From the NCBI RefSeq assembly GCF_003260095.1, contig NZ_PTPX01000007.1, forward strand, positions 64,040 to 128,039: DNA of 64,000 bases, given 5' to 3'. Below are positions 35,728 to 45,934 of the stretch, one piece after another. The notes under the pieces were generated by a model. That model had not been told where the DNA came from and ran no database searches. It was given only the letters and a program-made list of their open reading frames with translations. The translations under genes and the position numbers were made by a program. The DNA is from Glaesserella australis (lineage in GTDB: Bacteria > Pseudomonadota > Gammaproteobacteria > Enterobacterales > Pasteurellaceae). The first letter of the stretch is position 1. Every line of letters begins with the position of its first letter.

Positions 35728-36399
35728 ATGCGTAACATTCTACTTTCGCTACTTTTTGTATTCTTGAGCTTTTCACTAAACGCTGCACCACTTCGCCATT
35801 TGCAGTGCAAAGTCATTGGTATTTCTGATGGCGACACGCTAACTTGCCTTTATAACCGAACCCAGCTAAAAGTCCGCTTACAACATATTGATGCGCCAGA
35901 ATCAGCCCAAGCTTTTGGTAATAAAGCCAAACAGTCCCTTGCGGTTCTTGCTTTTAAAAAAAACATAACACTAGAAATTTCAGGTTATGACAAATATCAG
36001 CGTTTACTTGCAGTGGCTTATGATCTACAAGGCAATAACATCAATTTACGCCAAGTTCAGCAAGGTATGGCTTGGGCATATAGACAAACACAGCCGATCT
36101 ATGAACAAGCACAAGCTATCGCTAAACAACAACATATCGGCTTGTGGCAAGATAAACATCCAATCAATCCTGCCGATTGGAGAGCGATCAAGCGGTCAGA
36201 TTCCGATAAAAATTTGCAAAATTTTCCACAAAACCGACCGCTTGTAACCATGAACTGCAATGTCAAATTAAGTTGTAATAAAATAGCGGATTATGAAACT
36301 GCAAAACGTTATTTTCAGCAATGTGGTTGGAAAGAACTGGACGGAAATAACGACGGCATTCCTTGTAACAAACTTTATCGAAAGGAACAAAAACGATGA
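35728..36399 (+). CDS. Exported thermonuclease (SNase-like) with C-terminal Excalibur domain
   Basis: Signal peptide 1-19 (SLNA-AP), then a staphylococcal-nuclease domain (about 25-150): GISDGDTLTC, VRLQHIDAPESAQAFGNKAKQSL and DKYQRLLAVAY carry the expected Asp, Arg and Glu catalytic residues. A C-terminal Excalibur calcium-binding motif (about 180-218) has CNKIADYETAKRYF and LDGNNDGIPCNKL. The peptide joining the domains (about 155-172) is encoded by an inverted pair of USS. The ATG at 35728 gives a clean signal peptide, so the TTG at 35713 is rejected. Overlaps the next gene by 4 bases (ATGA). Probably degrades extracellular nucleic acid. Confidence 0.88.
   Translation: MRNILLSLLFVFLSFSLNAAPLRHLQCKVIGISDGDTLTCLYNRTQLKVRLQHIDAPESAQAFGNKAKQSLAVLAFKKNITLEISGYDKYQRLLAVAYDLQGNNINLRQVQQGMAWAYRQTQPIYEQAQAIAKQQHIGLWQDKHPINPADWRAIKRSDSDKNLQNFPQNRPLVTMNCNVKLSCNKIADYETAKRYFQQCGWKELDGNNDGIPCNKLYRKEQKR
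36189..36245. repeat. Inverted USS pair inside the nuclease gene
   Basis: CAAGCGGTC (36189-36197) and ACCGCTTGT (36237-36245) face each other across an AT-rich centre with the extended USS A/T tract. The frame stays open, so the DNA-uptake repeat is translated as the inter-domain linker. Confidence 0.85.
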
Positions 36400-37592
36400 T
36401 TAACCATGAATTTCGCGCCCATTTTCCTTTTTTTACAGAAAATCCTGAATGGCGTTATTTAGACTCAGCGGCAACCACTTTAAAGCCACAAGTGTTAATC
36501 GACAGTAGCGTGAATTTTTACCGCTCTTCTGGCTCTGTTCATCGTAGCCAATATGATTTTGCCCAAACGCAACGCTATGAATTAGCCCGAGAGCTTGTCG
36601 CCAAACGCTTTAATGTGGAAAGTAAAAATGCGGTTATTTGGACAAGCGGCACAACACACTCACTCAATCTTGTCGCAAATGGTTTGGCTGAAAATATTCA
36701 AGCGGGTGATGAAATTGTGATTTCGGTAGCTGAACATCATGCTAACTTTATTCCATGGCAACAGCTGGCTGAACGTAAGCAAGCCAAGCTCATCGTTTTA
36801 CCGCTTAACGACGATTATCAGCTTGATACAAAAACGCTACAAAATGCGTTATCTGAACGGACGAAAATTGTGGCGTTTAATCTCGTGTCTAATGTGAGCG
36901 GAGTGCGCCAGCCTGTAGAAGCGTTAATTCCGTTGGTTCGCCAATATTGTTCGGCTAAAATTGTGCTTGATATTGCCCAAGCTGTTTGTTCGGAGCAGGT
37001 TGATGTCCAAAAACTTGATGCTGATTTTTATGCATTTTCTGCCCATAAAATGTATGGTCCAACAGGCGTTGGCGTTTTAATGGGAAAGCTTGAAAGCCTT
37101 GAGCAACTTCGCCCGCTGTTCTTTGGCGGTAAAATGCTACAAGATATTACCGAGCAACAGCTCACATTGGCTGAATTGCCTTATCGCTTAGAAGCAGGTA
37201 CGCCAAATATTGCAGGGATTATTGCCTTTGGTGAAGTATTAGCATGGCTTGAAAAATGGGATTTTTCCGCATTAAACCAATCGCTTTATCAGCTTACAGA
37301 GTATGCTCGTAAGCGGTTACTTTCTTATAAGAATTTGCAAATTTTGGCAAAAAACAGTAAAAGCCCCACGATCAGTTTTATTTTTAACAATCAACATCAT
37401 GCGGATGTCGCTACGATTTTAACTGAACAAAACATTGCGCTACGCAGTGGCGAGCATTGTGCTAAACCTTATTTACGTTACTTAGATAAGCAAGGAACAC
37501 TCCGCATTTCTTTGGCACATTACAATACATTGCAAGATTTGGATGGCTTTTTTCAAGCGCTCGATTTTGCATTAGATATTTTGGAAAATTAA
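36396..37592 (+). CDS. csdA: Cysteine desulfurase, CsdA/SufS group
   Basis: PLP-dependent class-V aminotransferase of 398 residues that takes sulfur from cysteine for Fe-S clusters or thio-compounds. Visible features: YLDSAATTLKP near 20, TSGTTHSLNLVANGL near 84, VAEHHANFIPWQ near 111, PLP-Asp/Gln in LDIAQAV, PLP-Lys in FSAHKMYGPTGVG and the catalytic Cys in LRSGEHCAKP near 350. The RSGxHCAxP form and the absence of isc/suf neighbours point to CsdA rather than IscS. Coupled to the preceding nuclease gene by a 4-base overlap. Confidence 0.88.
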   Translation: MINHEFRAHFPFFTENPEWRYLDSAATTLKPQVLIDSSVNFYRSSGSVHRSQYDFAQTQRYELARELVAKRFNVESKNAVIWTSGTTHSLNLVANGLAENIQAGDEIVISVAEHHANFIPWQQLAERKQAKLIVLPLNDDYQLDTKTLQNALSERTKIVAFNLVSNVSGVRQPVEALIPLVRQYCSAKIVLDIAQAVCSEQVDVQKLDADFYAFSAHKMYGPTGVGVLMGKLESLEQLRPLFFGGKMLQDITEQQLTLAELPYRLEAGTPNIAGIIAFGEVLAWLEKWDFSALNQSLYQLTEYARKRLLSYKNLQILAKNSKSPTISFIFNNQHHADVATILTEQNIALRSGEHCAKPYLRYLDKQGTLRISLAHYNTLQDLDGFFQALDFALDILEN

Positions 37593-37721
37593 TCTCTATT
37601 TAGATCAAAAAAACGTAAATTTCCTTATTTTTCGCTAGAACGTAAAGGCGTTATAAGGTAATCTGCGCATCGTTTTTCAATTTATTTAAAAAATTTAATT
37701 ATTTCGTTATAGGTATTTAAT

Positions 37722-38687
37722 ATGGTAAAAAAAATCGCAGTTTTAACGAGTGGTGGTGATGCACCTGGTATGAATGCCGCAATTCGTGGTGTAGTTCGAG
37801 CAGGTTTAAGCGAAGGATTTGAAGTTTATGGTATCCAAGATGGTTACTATGGCTTATATCATGACCGTATCATTAAGCTTGAACGCCGTTCAGTTTCTGA
37901 AGTGATCAATCGTGGTGGTACATTTTTAGGTTCTGCCCGTTTCCCTGAATTTAAAAATCCTGAAGTTCGCGCAAAATGCGTTGAAACATTAAGAAAATAT
38001 GAAATCGATGCATTAGTCGTAATCGGTGGTGATGGCTCTTATATGGGCGCTAAATTATTGACCGAAGAGCATGGTATCGCATGTATTGGTTTACCTGGCA
38101 CGATTGATAACGATGTGGCTGGAACAGATTACACAATCGGCTTCCAAACTGCACTTGAAACTGCCTTAGAAGCAATTGACCGCTTACGTGATACTTCAAC
38201 TTCTCACCAACGAATTTCTATCGTTGAGATCATGGGACGTCACTGTGGTGATTTAACCTTAAGCGCAGCATTAGCAGGTGGTTGTGAATATATTGTTATC
38301 CCTGAGAAAGGCTTTGATAAAGAGTCTCTTATGCGTAATATTGAAGATGGATTTAATAAAGGTAAACGCCACGCGATCATTGCAATTACTGAATTAATGA
38401 CAGATGTTCACCAACTTGCTAAAGAAATTGAAGAGCGCTTTGGTCACGAAACACGCGCAGCAGTATTAGGTCATACTCAACGTGGTGGTGCACCTTGTGC
38501 GTTTGACCGCATTCTTGCATCGCGTATGGGCGTTTATGCGGTTGAATTATTAAAACAAGGCTATGGTGGTCGTTGTGTTGGTATTCAAAATGAGAAATTA
38601 GTACACCACGACATTATCGATGCAATTACTAATATGCGTCGTCCATTCAAAGAAGAACTCTTTGAGACATCTCGTAAATTGTTCTAG
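37722..38687 (+). CDS. pfkA: ATP-dependent 6-phosphofructokinase
   Basis: Commits fructose-6-phosphate to glycolysis. The 321-residue protein has the nucleotide loop [22 protein letters not shown], the [12 protein letters not shown] motif near 103, catalytic [16 protein letters not shown] near 125, and [12 protein letters not shown] near 165. The bacterial ATP-type residue Gly in GGDGS identifies an ATP-dependent enzyme. Followed by a terminator shared with mnmA. Confidence 0.97.
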   Translation: MVKKIAVLTSGGDAPGMNAAIRGVVRAGLSEGFEVYGIQDGYYGLYHDRIIKLERRSVSEVINRGGTFLGSARFPEFKNPEVRAKCVETLRKYEIDALVVIGGDGSYMGAKLLTEEHGIACIGLPGTIDNDVAGTDYTIGFQTALETALEAIDRLRDTSTSHQRISIVEIMGRHCGDLTLSAALAGGCEYIVIPEKGFDKESLMRNIEDGFNKGKRHAIIAITELMTDVHQLAKEIEERFGHETRAAVLGHTQRGGAPCAFDRILASRMGVYAVELLKQGYGGRCVGIQNEKLVHHDIIDAITNMRRPFKEELFETSRKLF

Positions 38688-38692
38688 AAAGC

Positions 38693-38720
38693 AAAAACGC
38701 CGATAAAAATCGGCGTTTTT
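38693..38720. terminator. Bidirectional terminator pfkA / mnmA
   Basis: AAAAACGCCGAT / ATCGGCGTTTTT stem with an AAAA loop between converging genes. Confidence 0.93.
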
Positions 38721-38735
38721 TCTATGTGGAAAAAG

Positions 38736-39890
38736 CTATTTTAGTTGTTCTTCAATGATTCCACCACCTAAGCAAACTTCTCCTTGATAGAATACGGCGG
38801 ATTGCCCTGGGGTCACGGCAATTTGTGGTTCATCAAAAATGACACGAATCGTTTCATCATTAATCGGTTCAATCACACAATTAATATCTGCTTGACGATA
38901 GCGAGTCTTCACCGTACAGCGTAGTGGTTCTCGGATCGGCTGGCGATCAACCCAGTGAAGTTGGCTAGCAATCAGACCGCTTGAAAGTAACGCAGAATTA
39001 TCTTGCCCCTGTGCCACAATCAGAACATTATTCACGAGATCTTTTTCTACCACATACCACGCATTCTCGTTTGCCCCTTTAACACCACCGATGCCTAAGC
39101 CTTTACGTTGTCCAAGAGTATGATACATTAAACCATCGTGGCGACCGATCACTTGTCCATCAACCGTTTTAATTTCACCTGCTTGTGCAGGAAGATAGCG
39201 AGCCAAGAAATCTTTGAATTTACGTTCACCGATAAAACAAATTCCTGTTGAGTCTTTTTTCTTTGCAGTCGCCAAGCCAAGATCTTCGGCAATTGCTCGT
39301 ACAACTGGCTTTTCAATATCACCTACAGGGAACAGGCTTTGAGCAACTTGTTGTTCGCTTAAGGTATAAAGGAAGTAGCTCTGATCTTTATTGCTGTCTA
39401 AACCACGTAATAACTTTGGCTGTTCATTGAGTGGTGGACGGCGGACATAATGTCCTGTAGCAATAAAATCAGCTCCTAAATCTTCGGCAGCATACTCCAA
39501 AAAGGCTTTAAATTTAATTTCTTTGTTGCACAAAATATCCGGGTTTGGCGTGCGCCCTGCTTTATATTCAGCAAGAAAATGTTCAAAGACGTTATCCCAG
39601 TACTCTGCCGCAAAGTTGATTTTATGCAGTTTAATGCCTAATTTATCGCACACCGCCTGAGCATCCGCCAAGTCTGCCGCTGCCGTACAATAATCGGTAT
39701 CATCATCTTCTTCCCAATTCTTCATAAACAAGCCTTCGACTTGATAGCCTTGTTGTTGAAGAATAAAGGCAGAAACGGAAGAATCCACTCCTCCAGACAT
39801 ACCACAGATGACCTTCTTCTTACTATTTTCAGCAAGCTGTTCTGATGTTAATGTCGGAAAATGTTGTTGGTAAGTTTTTGAAATCATCAT
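38736..39890 (-). CDS. mnmA: tRNA-specific 2-thiouridylase MnmA
   Basis: MnmA thiolates U34 of Lys, Glu and Gln tRNAs using sulfur relayed from a cysteine desulfurase. The N-terminal PP-loop [19 protein letters not shown] is near residues 26-44. The first catalytic Cys is near [13 protein letters not shown] (about 123) and the second in [16 protein letters not shown] (about 219). Further family segments are [20 protein letters not shown] and [15 protein letters not shown]. It immediately follows nqrM with no gap. The start may be either of two adjacent Met codons. Confidence 0.95.
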   Translation of the reverse strand: MMISKTYQQHFPTLTSEQLAENSKKKVICGMSGGVDSSVSAFILQQQGYQVEGLFMKNWEEDDDTDYCTAAADLADAQAVCDKLGIKLHKINFAAEYWDNVFEHFLAEYKAGRTPNPDILCNKEIKFKAFLEYAAEDLGADFIATGHYVRRPPLNEQPKLLRGLDSNKDQSYFLYTLSEQQVAQSLFPVGDIEKPVVRAIAEDLGLATAKKKDSTGICFIGERKFKDFLARYLPAQAGEIKTVDGQVIGRHDGLMYHTLGQRKGLGIGGVKGANENAWYVVEKDLVNNVLIVAQGQDNSALLSSGLIASQLHWVDRQPIREPLRCTVKTRYRQADINCVIEPINDETIRVIFDEPQIAVTPGQSAVFYQGEVCLGGGIIEEQLK

Positions 39891-40145
39891 TTATTTCACT
39901 TCGTAAAACTGCGCTGATTTTTTCGCAAATTTTTCTTCATATTCAGCTTTTGCTGCTTCATCACCCGCATCCAATTTCTTTTGTAAATTGTCACAAGGCT
40001 CATCACAGTCACAAGCTTTCTTCATACCTAAAGCGGTAATACCACCACAACTTCCTTTCAATGTTTTTCCTTTAACGATAAAACCAATTGACATTAAAAA
40101 AATAATGGCAACTAAGAAGCCAAAAGTCAGTAAAATCGTTTCCAT
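39891..40145 (-). CDS. nqrM: NqrM, assembly factor of Na+-NQR
   Basis: 84 residues: one N-terminal membrane helix (LLTFGFLVAIIFLMSIGFIV) and a Cys-rich cytosolic segment with LKGSCGGI and ACDCDEPC. These four conserved Cys are the hallmark of NqrM (DUF539), required with ApbE for maturation of the Na+-translocating NADH:quinone reductase, probably by delivering iron. It follows apbE in the nqr-apbE-nqrM order typical of NQR-containing gammaproteobacteria. Confidence 0.93.
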   Translation of the reverse strand: METILLTFGFLVAIIFLMSIGFIVKGKTLKGSCGGITALGMKKACDCDEPCDNLQKKLDAGDEAAKAEYEEKFAKKSAQFYEVK

Positions 40146-40153
40146 TTTTTATC

Positions 40154-41221
40154 CTATTGTTGATTAATTAATTTTTCAAAGGCACTCGACATTTTAGTAT
40201 CAAAGCCTTCACCATTTCTGATGATTAAGAAAATAGCTAAATTCTCACGTTCCGCAATTTCTAACGCTCTCTCTGCACCGAGTACATATAATCCTGTTGA
40301 GAGCCCATCAGCGGTCATTGTTGATGGAGCAAAAACAGTTATTGATGCTAAATTATGAGTAATAGGGCGCAACGTTTTTGGATCAATAATATGAGAAAGG
40401 CGATTGCCTTTTTCATCTTCAAAGTAGTTGCGGTAATTACCTGATGTTGCCATACCTAAATTGTGTAAAGGAACCGTGATTTGACTTGCACTACCTTGAA
40501 CCAATTCAGGTCTCTCAATTGCAATACGCCAAGGCTTTCCTTGCAGATTATTACCTTTACCACGTAATTCACCACCAATTTCAACTAGATAGTGTTGTAA
40601 ACCCAATTGTTCAAGGTATTCAGATAATTTATCTACACCAAATCCTTTAGCAATAGAAGAGAGATCTAAATAGAGCATTGGATCTTTCTTTACTAATAAT
40701 CCTTTACTATTTTTATTCTCTCTATTGTCTAAAGTAACAGAAATCTTTTCAATCCCTATAGATTTAGCCTTCTCTGCAATTTGTTCTGCTGTTGGTTCCT
40801 TATTCAATCGTTTATCTGGACCAAATCCCCAAAGATTTACAAGTGGACCAACAGTAACATCTAAAGCTCCATCCGTTACTTTATTTAAACGAATCGTTTC
40901 TTCAACAACAATAGCAAAGTCTCTTGAAATAGAAAATGGAACATCCGTTTGTCGAGAATTATTAAATTCTGTAATCTGTGAGTTTTTCTGATAAGTAGAC
41001 ATTTCATTATTTACCATTTTCAATAATGATTCTATCTGTTGCTGAACTTCTTCTGGTGAAACAAGATTATCAACACTACCATCATCAATATACTTAATAT
41101 GATAGGTTGTCCCCATTGTTTTCCCTTCAAAGGCAATTTGCTGTGGTTCTTTATTACATGCTGATAATGTAATAGCTAATACTCCTGATATTAACCACAT
41201 TAGTAACGTTTTGATTTTCAT
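40154..41221 (-). CDS. apbE: FAD:protein FMN transferase ApbE
   Basis: ApbE attaches FMN covalently to threonines of NqrB and NqrC. A lipoprotein signal with lipobox ITLSAC precedes the ApbE domain (KTMGTTYHIKYI, DVTVGPLVNLWGFGPDK, YLDLSSIAKGFGVDKLSEYLE, VEIGGELRGKG, SHIIDPKT and TVFAPSTMTADGLSTGLYVLG). The frame opens at a TTG at 41233, but ATG 41221 with GGGAGA just upstream gives a proper signal and 355 residues. Located between nqrF and nqrM on the same strand, which fits its role. Confidence 0.94.
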   Translation of the reverse strand: MKIKTLLMWLISGVLAITLSACNKEPQQIAFEGKTMGTTYHIKYIDDGSVDNLVSPEEVQQQIESLLKMVNNEMSTYQKNSQITEFNNSRQTDVPFSISRDFAIVVEETIRLNKVTDGALDVTVGPLVNLWGFGPDKRLNKEPTAEQIAEKAKSIGIEKISVTLDNRENKNSKGLLVKKDPMLYLDLSSIAKGFGVDKLSEYLEQLGLQHYLVEIGGELRGKGNNLQGKPWRIAIERPELVQGSASQITVPLHNLGMATSGNYRNYFEDEKGNRLSHIIDPKTLRPITHNLASITVFAPSTMTADGLSTGLYVLGAERALEIAERENLAIFLIIRNGEGFDTKMSSAFEKLINQQ

Positions 41222-41246
41222 ACATTCTCCCAAAACAGATAATTAA

Positions 41247-41292
41247 TAATGGAAAATGGACAAGATATGACATCCCTGTCCATTTTCCATTA
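41247..41292. repeat. Near-perfect 16-bp inverted repeat between nqrF and apbE
   Basis: TAATGGAAAATGGACA (41247-41262) and TGTCCATTTTCCATTA (41277-41292) are exact reverse complements around a 14-base loop. Neither side has a T run, so it is not a classical terminator. Confidence 0.88.
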
Positions 41293-41390
41293 CTCATTTT
41301 TACAAGCGGTCACTTTTTCAAAGTTTTCTGTTTTATTTCGCAGTTACACATATCTAGAGTAGAGATTAAATCCCTTTACGATTACTTTTA

Positions 41391-41416
41391 AGTTTGTGCA
41401 ACTACTACATAATATC
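41391..41416. repeat. Half copy of a dispersed repeat
   Basis: GTTTGTGCAACTACTACATAATATCA is the reverse complement of the left arm of the hairpin at 61565-61626 (one or two differences). It lies in the spacer between nqrF and apbE, which also holds two opposing USS (41302-41310 and 41437-41444). Confidence 0.7.
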
Positions 41417-41456
41417 AAAATTTTTTGCAAAATCTGACCGCTTGCATGACTAGTGA

Positions 41457-42689
41457 TTAACCACCGAAATCATCTAATAAGATGTTTTCATCTTCTACAC
41501 CAAGATCTTTTAACATCTTGATCACAGAAGCATTCATAATTGGTGGACCACACATATAGTATTCACAATCTTCTGGTGCTTCGTGATCTTTTAAGTAGTT
41601 TTCATAAAGCACGTTGTGAATAAAGCCAGTGTAACCGTCCCAGTTATCGCCTGGTTGTGGATCAGAAAGTGCCACATACCATTTGAAGTTGTCGTTCTCT
41701 GCTTGTAAGCCGTCGAAATCTTCTACATAGAACATTTCACGTTTAGAACGAGCACCATACCAGAAGGTCATTTTACGTTTAGATTTCAGACGTTTTAACT
41801 GGTCGAAAATGTGTGAACGCATTGGTGCCATACCTGCACCACCACCGATGAAGACCATTTCTGCATCAGTATCTTTAGCGAAGAACTCACCAAATGGACC
41901 AGAAATTGTGACTTTATCACCTGGTTTGAGTGACCAAATATATGAAGACATTTGACCTGGTGGTACATCTGGATTATTTGGTGGCGGAGTTGCAATACGC
42001 ACGTTAAGCATAATAATGCCTTTCTCTTCTGGATATGAAGCCATTGAGTACGCACGGATAATTGGCTCGTCCACTTTAGACACATAACGCCATAGGTTAA
42101 ATTTGTTCCAGTCTTCGTGATATTCTTCGTCGATTAACGCTTTGTAATCTTCATATCTCACAGTGTGAGCAGGTGCTTCGATCTGAATATAGCCACCTGC
42201 ACGGAATGGTACTTCTTCGCCTTCTGGAATTTGAAGTTTAAGCTCTTTGATGAAGGTTGCTTTGTTATCATTAGAGATAACAGTACATTCCCATTTTTTC
42301 ACACCAAAGATCTCTTCTGGAAGCTCCACTTCCATACTGCTTTTCACATTAACTTGACACGCTAGACGATAACCTTCTTTTGCTTCACGTTTTGTGATGT
42401 GTGAAAGCTCAGTTGGAAGAATCTCGCCACCACCGCTTTTTACTTTAACGATACATTGACCACAAGAGCCACCACCGCCACACGCAGATGAAACGAAGAT
42501 ACCTTTACTTGCTAAAGCACCAAGTAATTTACCGCCAGCTGGCAAGGTAATTGCTTTTTCTGGATCATCATTGATAGAAATCGTGATGTCACCTGAGTCC
42601 ACTAATTTTGATTTAGCTACAAGGATAAGTACTGCAAGCACTAATACAAGGGCAGTAAATACCACGATACCGAAAATAAAATTATCCAT
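41457..42689 (-). CDS. nqrF: Na+-NQR subunit F (NADH dehydrogenase, 2Fe-2S, FAD)
   Basis: The electron-entry subunit: an N-terminal membrane helix, a ferredoxin-like 2Fe-2S domain with [12 protein letters not shown] and a distal LACQV Cys, then an FNR-like FAD/NADH module ([13 protein letters not shown] for FAD binding, [19 protein letters not shown] for [17 protein letters not shown] near the C-terminus). It ends DDFGG, as other NqrF proteins do. 410 residues. Last of the six nqr genes. Confidence 0.97.
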   Translation of the reverse strand: MDNFIFGIVVFTALVLVLAVLILVAKSKLVDSGDITISINDDPEKAITLPAGGKLLGALASKGIFVSSACGGGGSCGQCIVKVKSGGGEILPTELSHITKREAKEGYRLACQVNVKSSMEVELPEEIFGVKKWECTVISNDNKATFIKELKLQIPEGEEVPFRAGGYIQIEAPAHTVRYEDYKALIDEEYHEDWNKFNLWRYVSKVDEPIIRAYSMASYPEEKGIIMLNVRIATPPPNNPDVPPGQMSSYIWSLKPGDKVTISGPFGEFFAKDTDAEMVFIGGGAGMAPMRSHIFDQLKRLKSKRKMTFWYGARSKREMFYVEDFDGLQAENDNFKWYVALSDPQPGDNWDGYTGFIHNVLYENYLKDHEAPEDCEYYMCGPPIMNASVIKMLKDLGVEDENILLDDFGG

Positions 42690-42701
42690 TCGATACGCTC
42701 C

Positions 42702-43298
42702 TTATAATTGAATGCCTGAGAAAGACATAAAGCCAAGTGCCATTAAGCCTGCGGTGATAAAGGTAATACCTAAACCTTTTAAGCCAGCAGGTACGTCAGA
42801 GTATTTCATTTTTTCTGTAATACCAGCTAATGCCACAATTGCCAACATCCAGCCTGTACCTGCACCGATACCATATACCACAGATTCAGCGAAGTTATAT
42901 TCGCGTTGAACCATAAATGATACCGCACCAAAGATTGCACAGTTTACGGTAATAAGTGGTAAGAAGATACCTAATGCACTATATAGTGCAGGGAAAAACT
43001 TATCCAAAATCATTTCGAGAATTTGCACTAGTGCAGCGATAACACCGATAAAGGTGATAAAGTTAAGGAAAGTTAAATCAACCCCTTCCACTAATGCACC
43101 ATCTTTTAAGATGTTCTCGTAAACAATTTGGTTAGCTGGAACTGCAATACCTAGTACAACGATTACCGCAATACCTAAACCAAATGCTGTTGAAACTTTC
43201 TTAGATACCGCAAGGAATGTACACATACCAAGGAAGAAAGAAAGTGCCATATTTTCAATAAATATGGACTTAACAAATAGACTTAAATAATGTTCCAT
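42702..43298 (-). CDS. nqrE: Na+-NQR subunit E
   Basis: A 198-residue integral membrane protein of the NqrDE/RnfAE family (about six helices): [32 protein letters not shown] includes one of the conserved Cys that hold an intramembrane Fe centre with Nqr[17 protein letters not shown] contains the second. Starts after one base from nqrD. Confidence 0.96.
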   Translation of the reverse strand: MEHYLSLFVKSIFIENMALSFFLGMCTFLAVSKKVSTAFGLGIAVIVVLGIAVPANQIVYENILKDGALVEGVDLTFLNFITFIGVIAALVQILEMILDKFFPALYSALGIFLPLITVNCAIFGAVSFMVQREYNFAESVVYGIGAGTGWMLAIVALAGITEKMKYSDVPAGLKGLGITFITAGLMALGFMSFSGIQL

Positions 43299-43299
43299 C

Positions 43300-43923
43300 T
43301 TATTTCTCCACTTGCTCTGGTTTCCAAGTTCTTAAGCCCCAAATTAAGAAGCCGATGATGAAGAACGCACTTGGTGCAAGTAGGAATAAACCATTTGCTT
43401 GATACCAACCGCCATCTTGAACAGTTTGGAATACCGTCATACCAAAGAGTTTACCTGAACCGATTAACTCACGAATGAAGGCAACAATCACAAGGATTGC
43501 ACCGTAGCCTAAACCGTTACCGATACCATCAACAAAACTTTCTACTGGGCCAGATTTCATTGCAAAGGCTTCCGCGCGTCCCATTACGATACAGTTAGTA
43601 ATAATCAAACCAACAAATACCGAGAGCTGTTTAGAAAGATCGTAAGCATAAGCACGCAATAACTGATCCACGAGAATTACAAGCGATGCGATAATCGCCA
43701 TTTGTACAATGATACGAATACTATTTGGGATATAGTTACGAATCATCGCAATGAACATACTTGAAAAGCCTGTTACAAAGCTTACTGCAATACCCATTAC
43801 CACCGCAGTTTCTAGCTTGGTTGTTACCGCTAGTGCAGAACAGATACCTAGAATTTGCAATGCAATCGGGTTGTTATTCACAACAGGTGATAACAAGAGA
43901 TCTTTAAGTTTATTGCTTGCCAT
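43300..43923 (-). CDS. nqrD: Na+-NQR subunit D
   Basis: A 207-residue NqrDE/RnfAE-family membrane protein: [23 protein letters not shown] carries the conserved Cys of the first half, and [18 protein letters not shown] that of the second. With NqrE it forms the membrane pair ligating a Fe centre. Overlaps the nqrC stop by one base. Confidence 0.96.
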   Translation of the reverse strand: MASNKLKDLLLSPVVNNNPIALQILGICSALAVTTKLETAVVMGIAVSFVTGFSSMFIAMIRNYIPNSIRIIVQMAIIASLVILVDQLLRAYAYDLSKQLSVFVGLIITNCIVMGRAEAFAMKSGPVESFVDGIGNGLGYGAILVIVAFIRELIGSGKLFGMTVFQTVQDGGWYQANGLFLLAPSAFFIIGFLIWGLRTWKPEQVEK

Positions 43924-44699
43924 TAGTTAGTCCCCGCTTTTAATTTCGCTAAATATGGACCAAAGCCGTTCGCACCAAACCAGTATTTGAATGAACCATC
44001 AACACCGTTAGAGGTGAGTGTTGCACCTGATAAGCCATCAATACCGTGATCTTTATCAGCTGAAGCACCTTTTGCAATGCGAATTGCAGATTCACCCTGA
44101 GCATTTTGTAATTTTTTGCCCACGAAGTTTTGTTGCCAACGTTTGTTTTCAATTTCACCACCAAGTCCCGGTGTTTCACCGTGTTCGTAGTAAGTGATAC
44201 CTTTGATTGTATTGCCATCTGGCTCAACAGAGACAAAGCCATACATTACAGACCATAAACCTGTTCCGTAGAATGGGAGTACGATTTGATTTACTTGTCC
44301 ATTTGTATCTTTTACAAGGTAAATTTCTGCATATTTTGCACGAACTTTGATACCTGCTTTATCATCTGCTGGATTGATAGCGATACTTTGAGCTGGATCT
44401 TTTGCAGCTGCTTTTGCATCAAAATTCGCTACGCCTTCAACATAATCACCTGTGGCAAGATCAACGATTTTAGATTCGATGTTTTTCACATAAATATCTT
44501 TAATTTCGCTTTTCTTCGTGCCTTCAGGTAATAAACCAGCAACACTTAAAATGTTTTTCTGTTTATCAAGGGCTTTTTGTTCTTCCTGTGCCGATTTTAA
44601 CAACACCGCAGAACCTGCCACGATAAGAGAACAGATTAAACTTAATAAAACCACGACGGTAAGTGTTCCGCCAATGCTATCTTTATTAAACTTAGCCAT
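43923..44699 (-). CDS. nqrC: Na+-NQR subunit C (FMN-binding)
   Basis: One N-terminal helix ([23 protein letters not shown]) and a periplasmic FMN-binding domain. The flavinylation motif [12 protein letters not shown], where ApbE links FMN to Thr, lies near residue 225. The frame extends upstream to 44771 but [11 protein letters not shown] at 44699 is the family start, giving 258 residues and an 8-base overlap with nqrB. Confidence 0.95.
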   Translation of the reverse strand: MAKFNKDSIGGTLTVVVLLSLICSLIVAGSAVLLKSAQEEQKALDKQKNILSVAGLLPEGTKKSEIKDIYVKNIESKIVDLATGDYVEGVANFDAKAAAKDPAQSIAINPADDKAGIKVRAKYAEIYLVKDTNGQVNQIVLPFYGTGLWSVMYGFVSVEPDGNTIKGITYYEHGETPGLGGEIENKRWQQNFVGKKLQNAQGESAIRIAKGASADKDHGIDGLSGATLTSNGVDGSFKYWFGANGFGPYLAKLKAGTN

Positions 44700-45930
44700 T
44701 GCGTGCCTTCCTACGTTTGATGTTAGCCTGAACCACGAAGTAGTCGAAGATTGGAGCAAACAAGTTAGCAAATAAAATCGCTAACATCATACCTTCTGGG
44801 TACGCTGGGTTTGCCACACGAATAATCACACACATCACCCCGATTAAGATACCGTACCACCATTTACCTTTATTGGTAAAGGCTGCAGATACAGGGTCGG
44901 TTGCCATAAAGAACATACCGATTGCGAAACCACCTAACACTAAGTGCCAGTGCCACGGCATAGAGAATAATGGGTTAGTATCTGAACCGATTAGGTTGAA
45001 TACCGTTGCCATTGATGCCATACCGATCATTACACCAGCAATGATTCGCCAAGACGCAATGCGAGCAAATACAATAATCGCAGCACCGATCATTAATGCG
45101 ACAGTTGATACTTCACCGATAGAACCAGGAATGTTACCTAAGAATGCGTCCATCCAAGTAATAGTCTCGCCTGTTGCAACGTGTTTAAGTGCAGCTTGAC
45201 CGCCGACTGCCCATTGAGAAAGTGCTGTTGCACCTGAGAAGCCATCTGCTGCAGTCCAAACTAAATCACCCGAAATTTGTGCTGGGTATGCGAAGAATAA
45301 GAACGCACGACCTGCTAACGCTGGGTTCATAAAGTTTTTACCTACACCACCAAAGACTTCTTTTGCAACTACAACACCAAAGGTTGTTGCTAATGCTGCT
45401 TGCCATAATGGTAATGTTGGCGGAACGATTAATGCTAAAAGGATAGAAGTAACGAAGAAACCTTCATTGATTTCATGTTTACGCACCATTGCGAATAGCA
45501 CTTCCCAGAAACCACCTACTGCAAAGATGGTTAAGTAGATTGGTAGGAAGAAAATCGCACCGATTAACATTTTGCCAAATACGCCAGCATCTTGTGATAA
45601 CACGCCAAATGCATTTGCTAATGCAAAGTGCCAGTCATTTGCCACGTTTTGAGCTACGTTTTGGGTAAAGTCACCCACGCCTAATGCAAGGATTGATTGA
45701 GCACCCACGTTATACATACCGTAGAACATTGCTGGGAACAATGCCAACCACACGATTAACATCATACGTTTAGAGTCAATCGCATCACGAACGTGAGCAT
45801 CTTTTTGAGTTACTGTACCTGGACTATAGAAAATAGTATAAGCTGCTTCAAACAGAATATACCATTTCTCATACTTTCCACCTTTCTGGAAAGCAGGTTC
45901 CATTTTATGAAAAAGATCTTTTAAAGCCAT
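44692..45930 (-). CDS. nqrB: Na+-NQR subunit B
   Basis: The large membrane subunit that forms the Na+ channel and carries riboflavin and covalent FMN. 412 residues with about ten helices; the flavinylation motif [11 protein letters not shown] gives the target Thr at residue 235, as in other Nqr[26 protein letters not shown] and [25 protein letters not shown] are conserved NqrB/RnfD segments. Four bases after nqrA. Confidence 0.97.
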   Translation of the reverse strand: MALKDLFHKMEPAFQKGGKYEKWYILFEAAYTIFYSPGTVTQKDAHVRDAIDSKRMMLIVWLALFPAMFYGMYNVGAQSILALGVGDFTQNVAQNVANDWHFALANAFGVLSQDAGVFGKMLIGAIFFLPIYLTIFAVGGFWEVLFAMVRKHEINEGFFVTSILLALIVPPTLPLWQAALATTFGVVVAKEVFGGVGKNFMNPALAGRAFLFFAYPAQISGDLVWTAADGFSGATALSQWAVGGQAALKHVATGETITWMDAFLGNIPGSIGEVSTVALMIGAAIIVFARIASWRIIAGVMIGMASMATVFNLIGSDTNPLFSMPWHWHLVLGGFAIGMFFMATDPVSAAFTNKGKWWYGILIGVMCVIIRVANPAYPEGMMLAILFANLFAPIFDYFVVQANIKRRKARNG

Positions 45931-45934
45931 TTGA

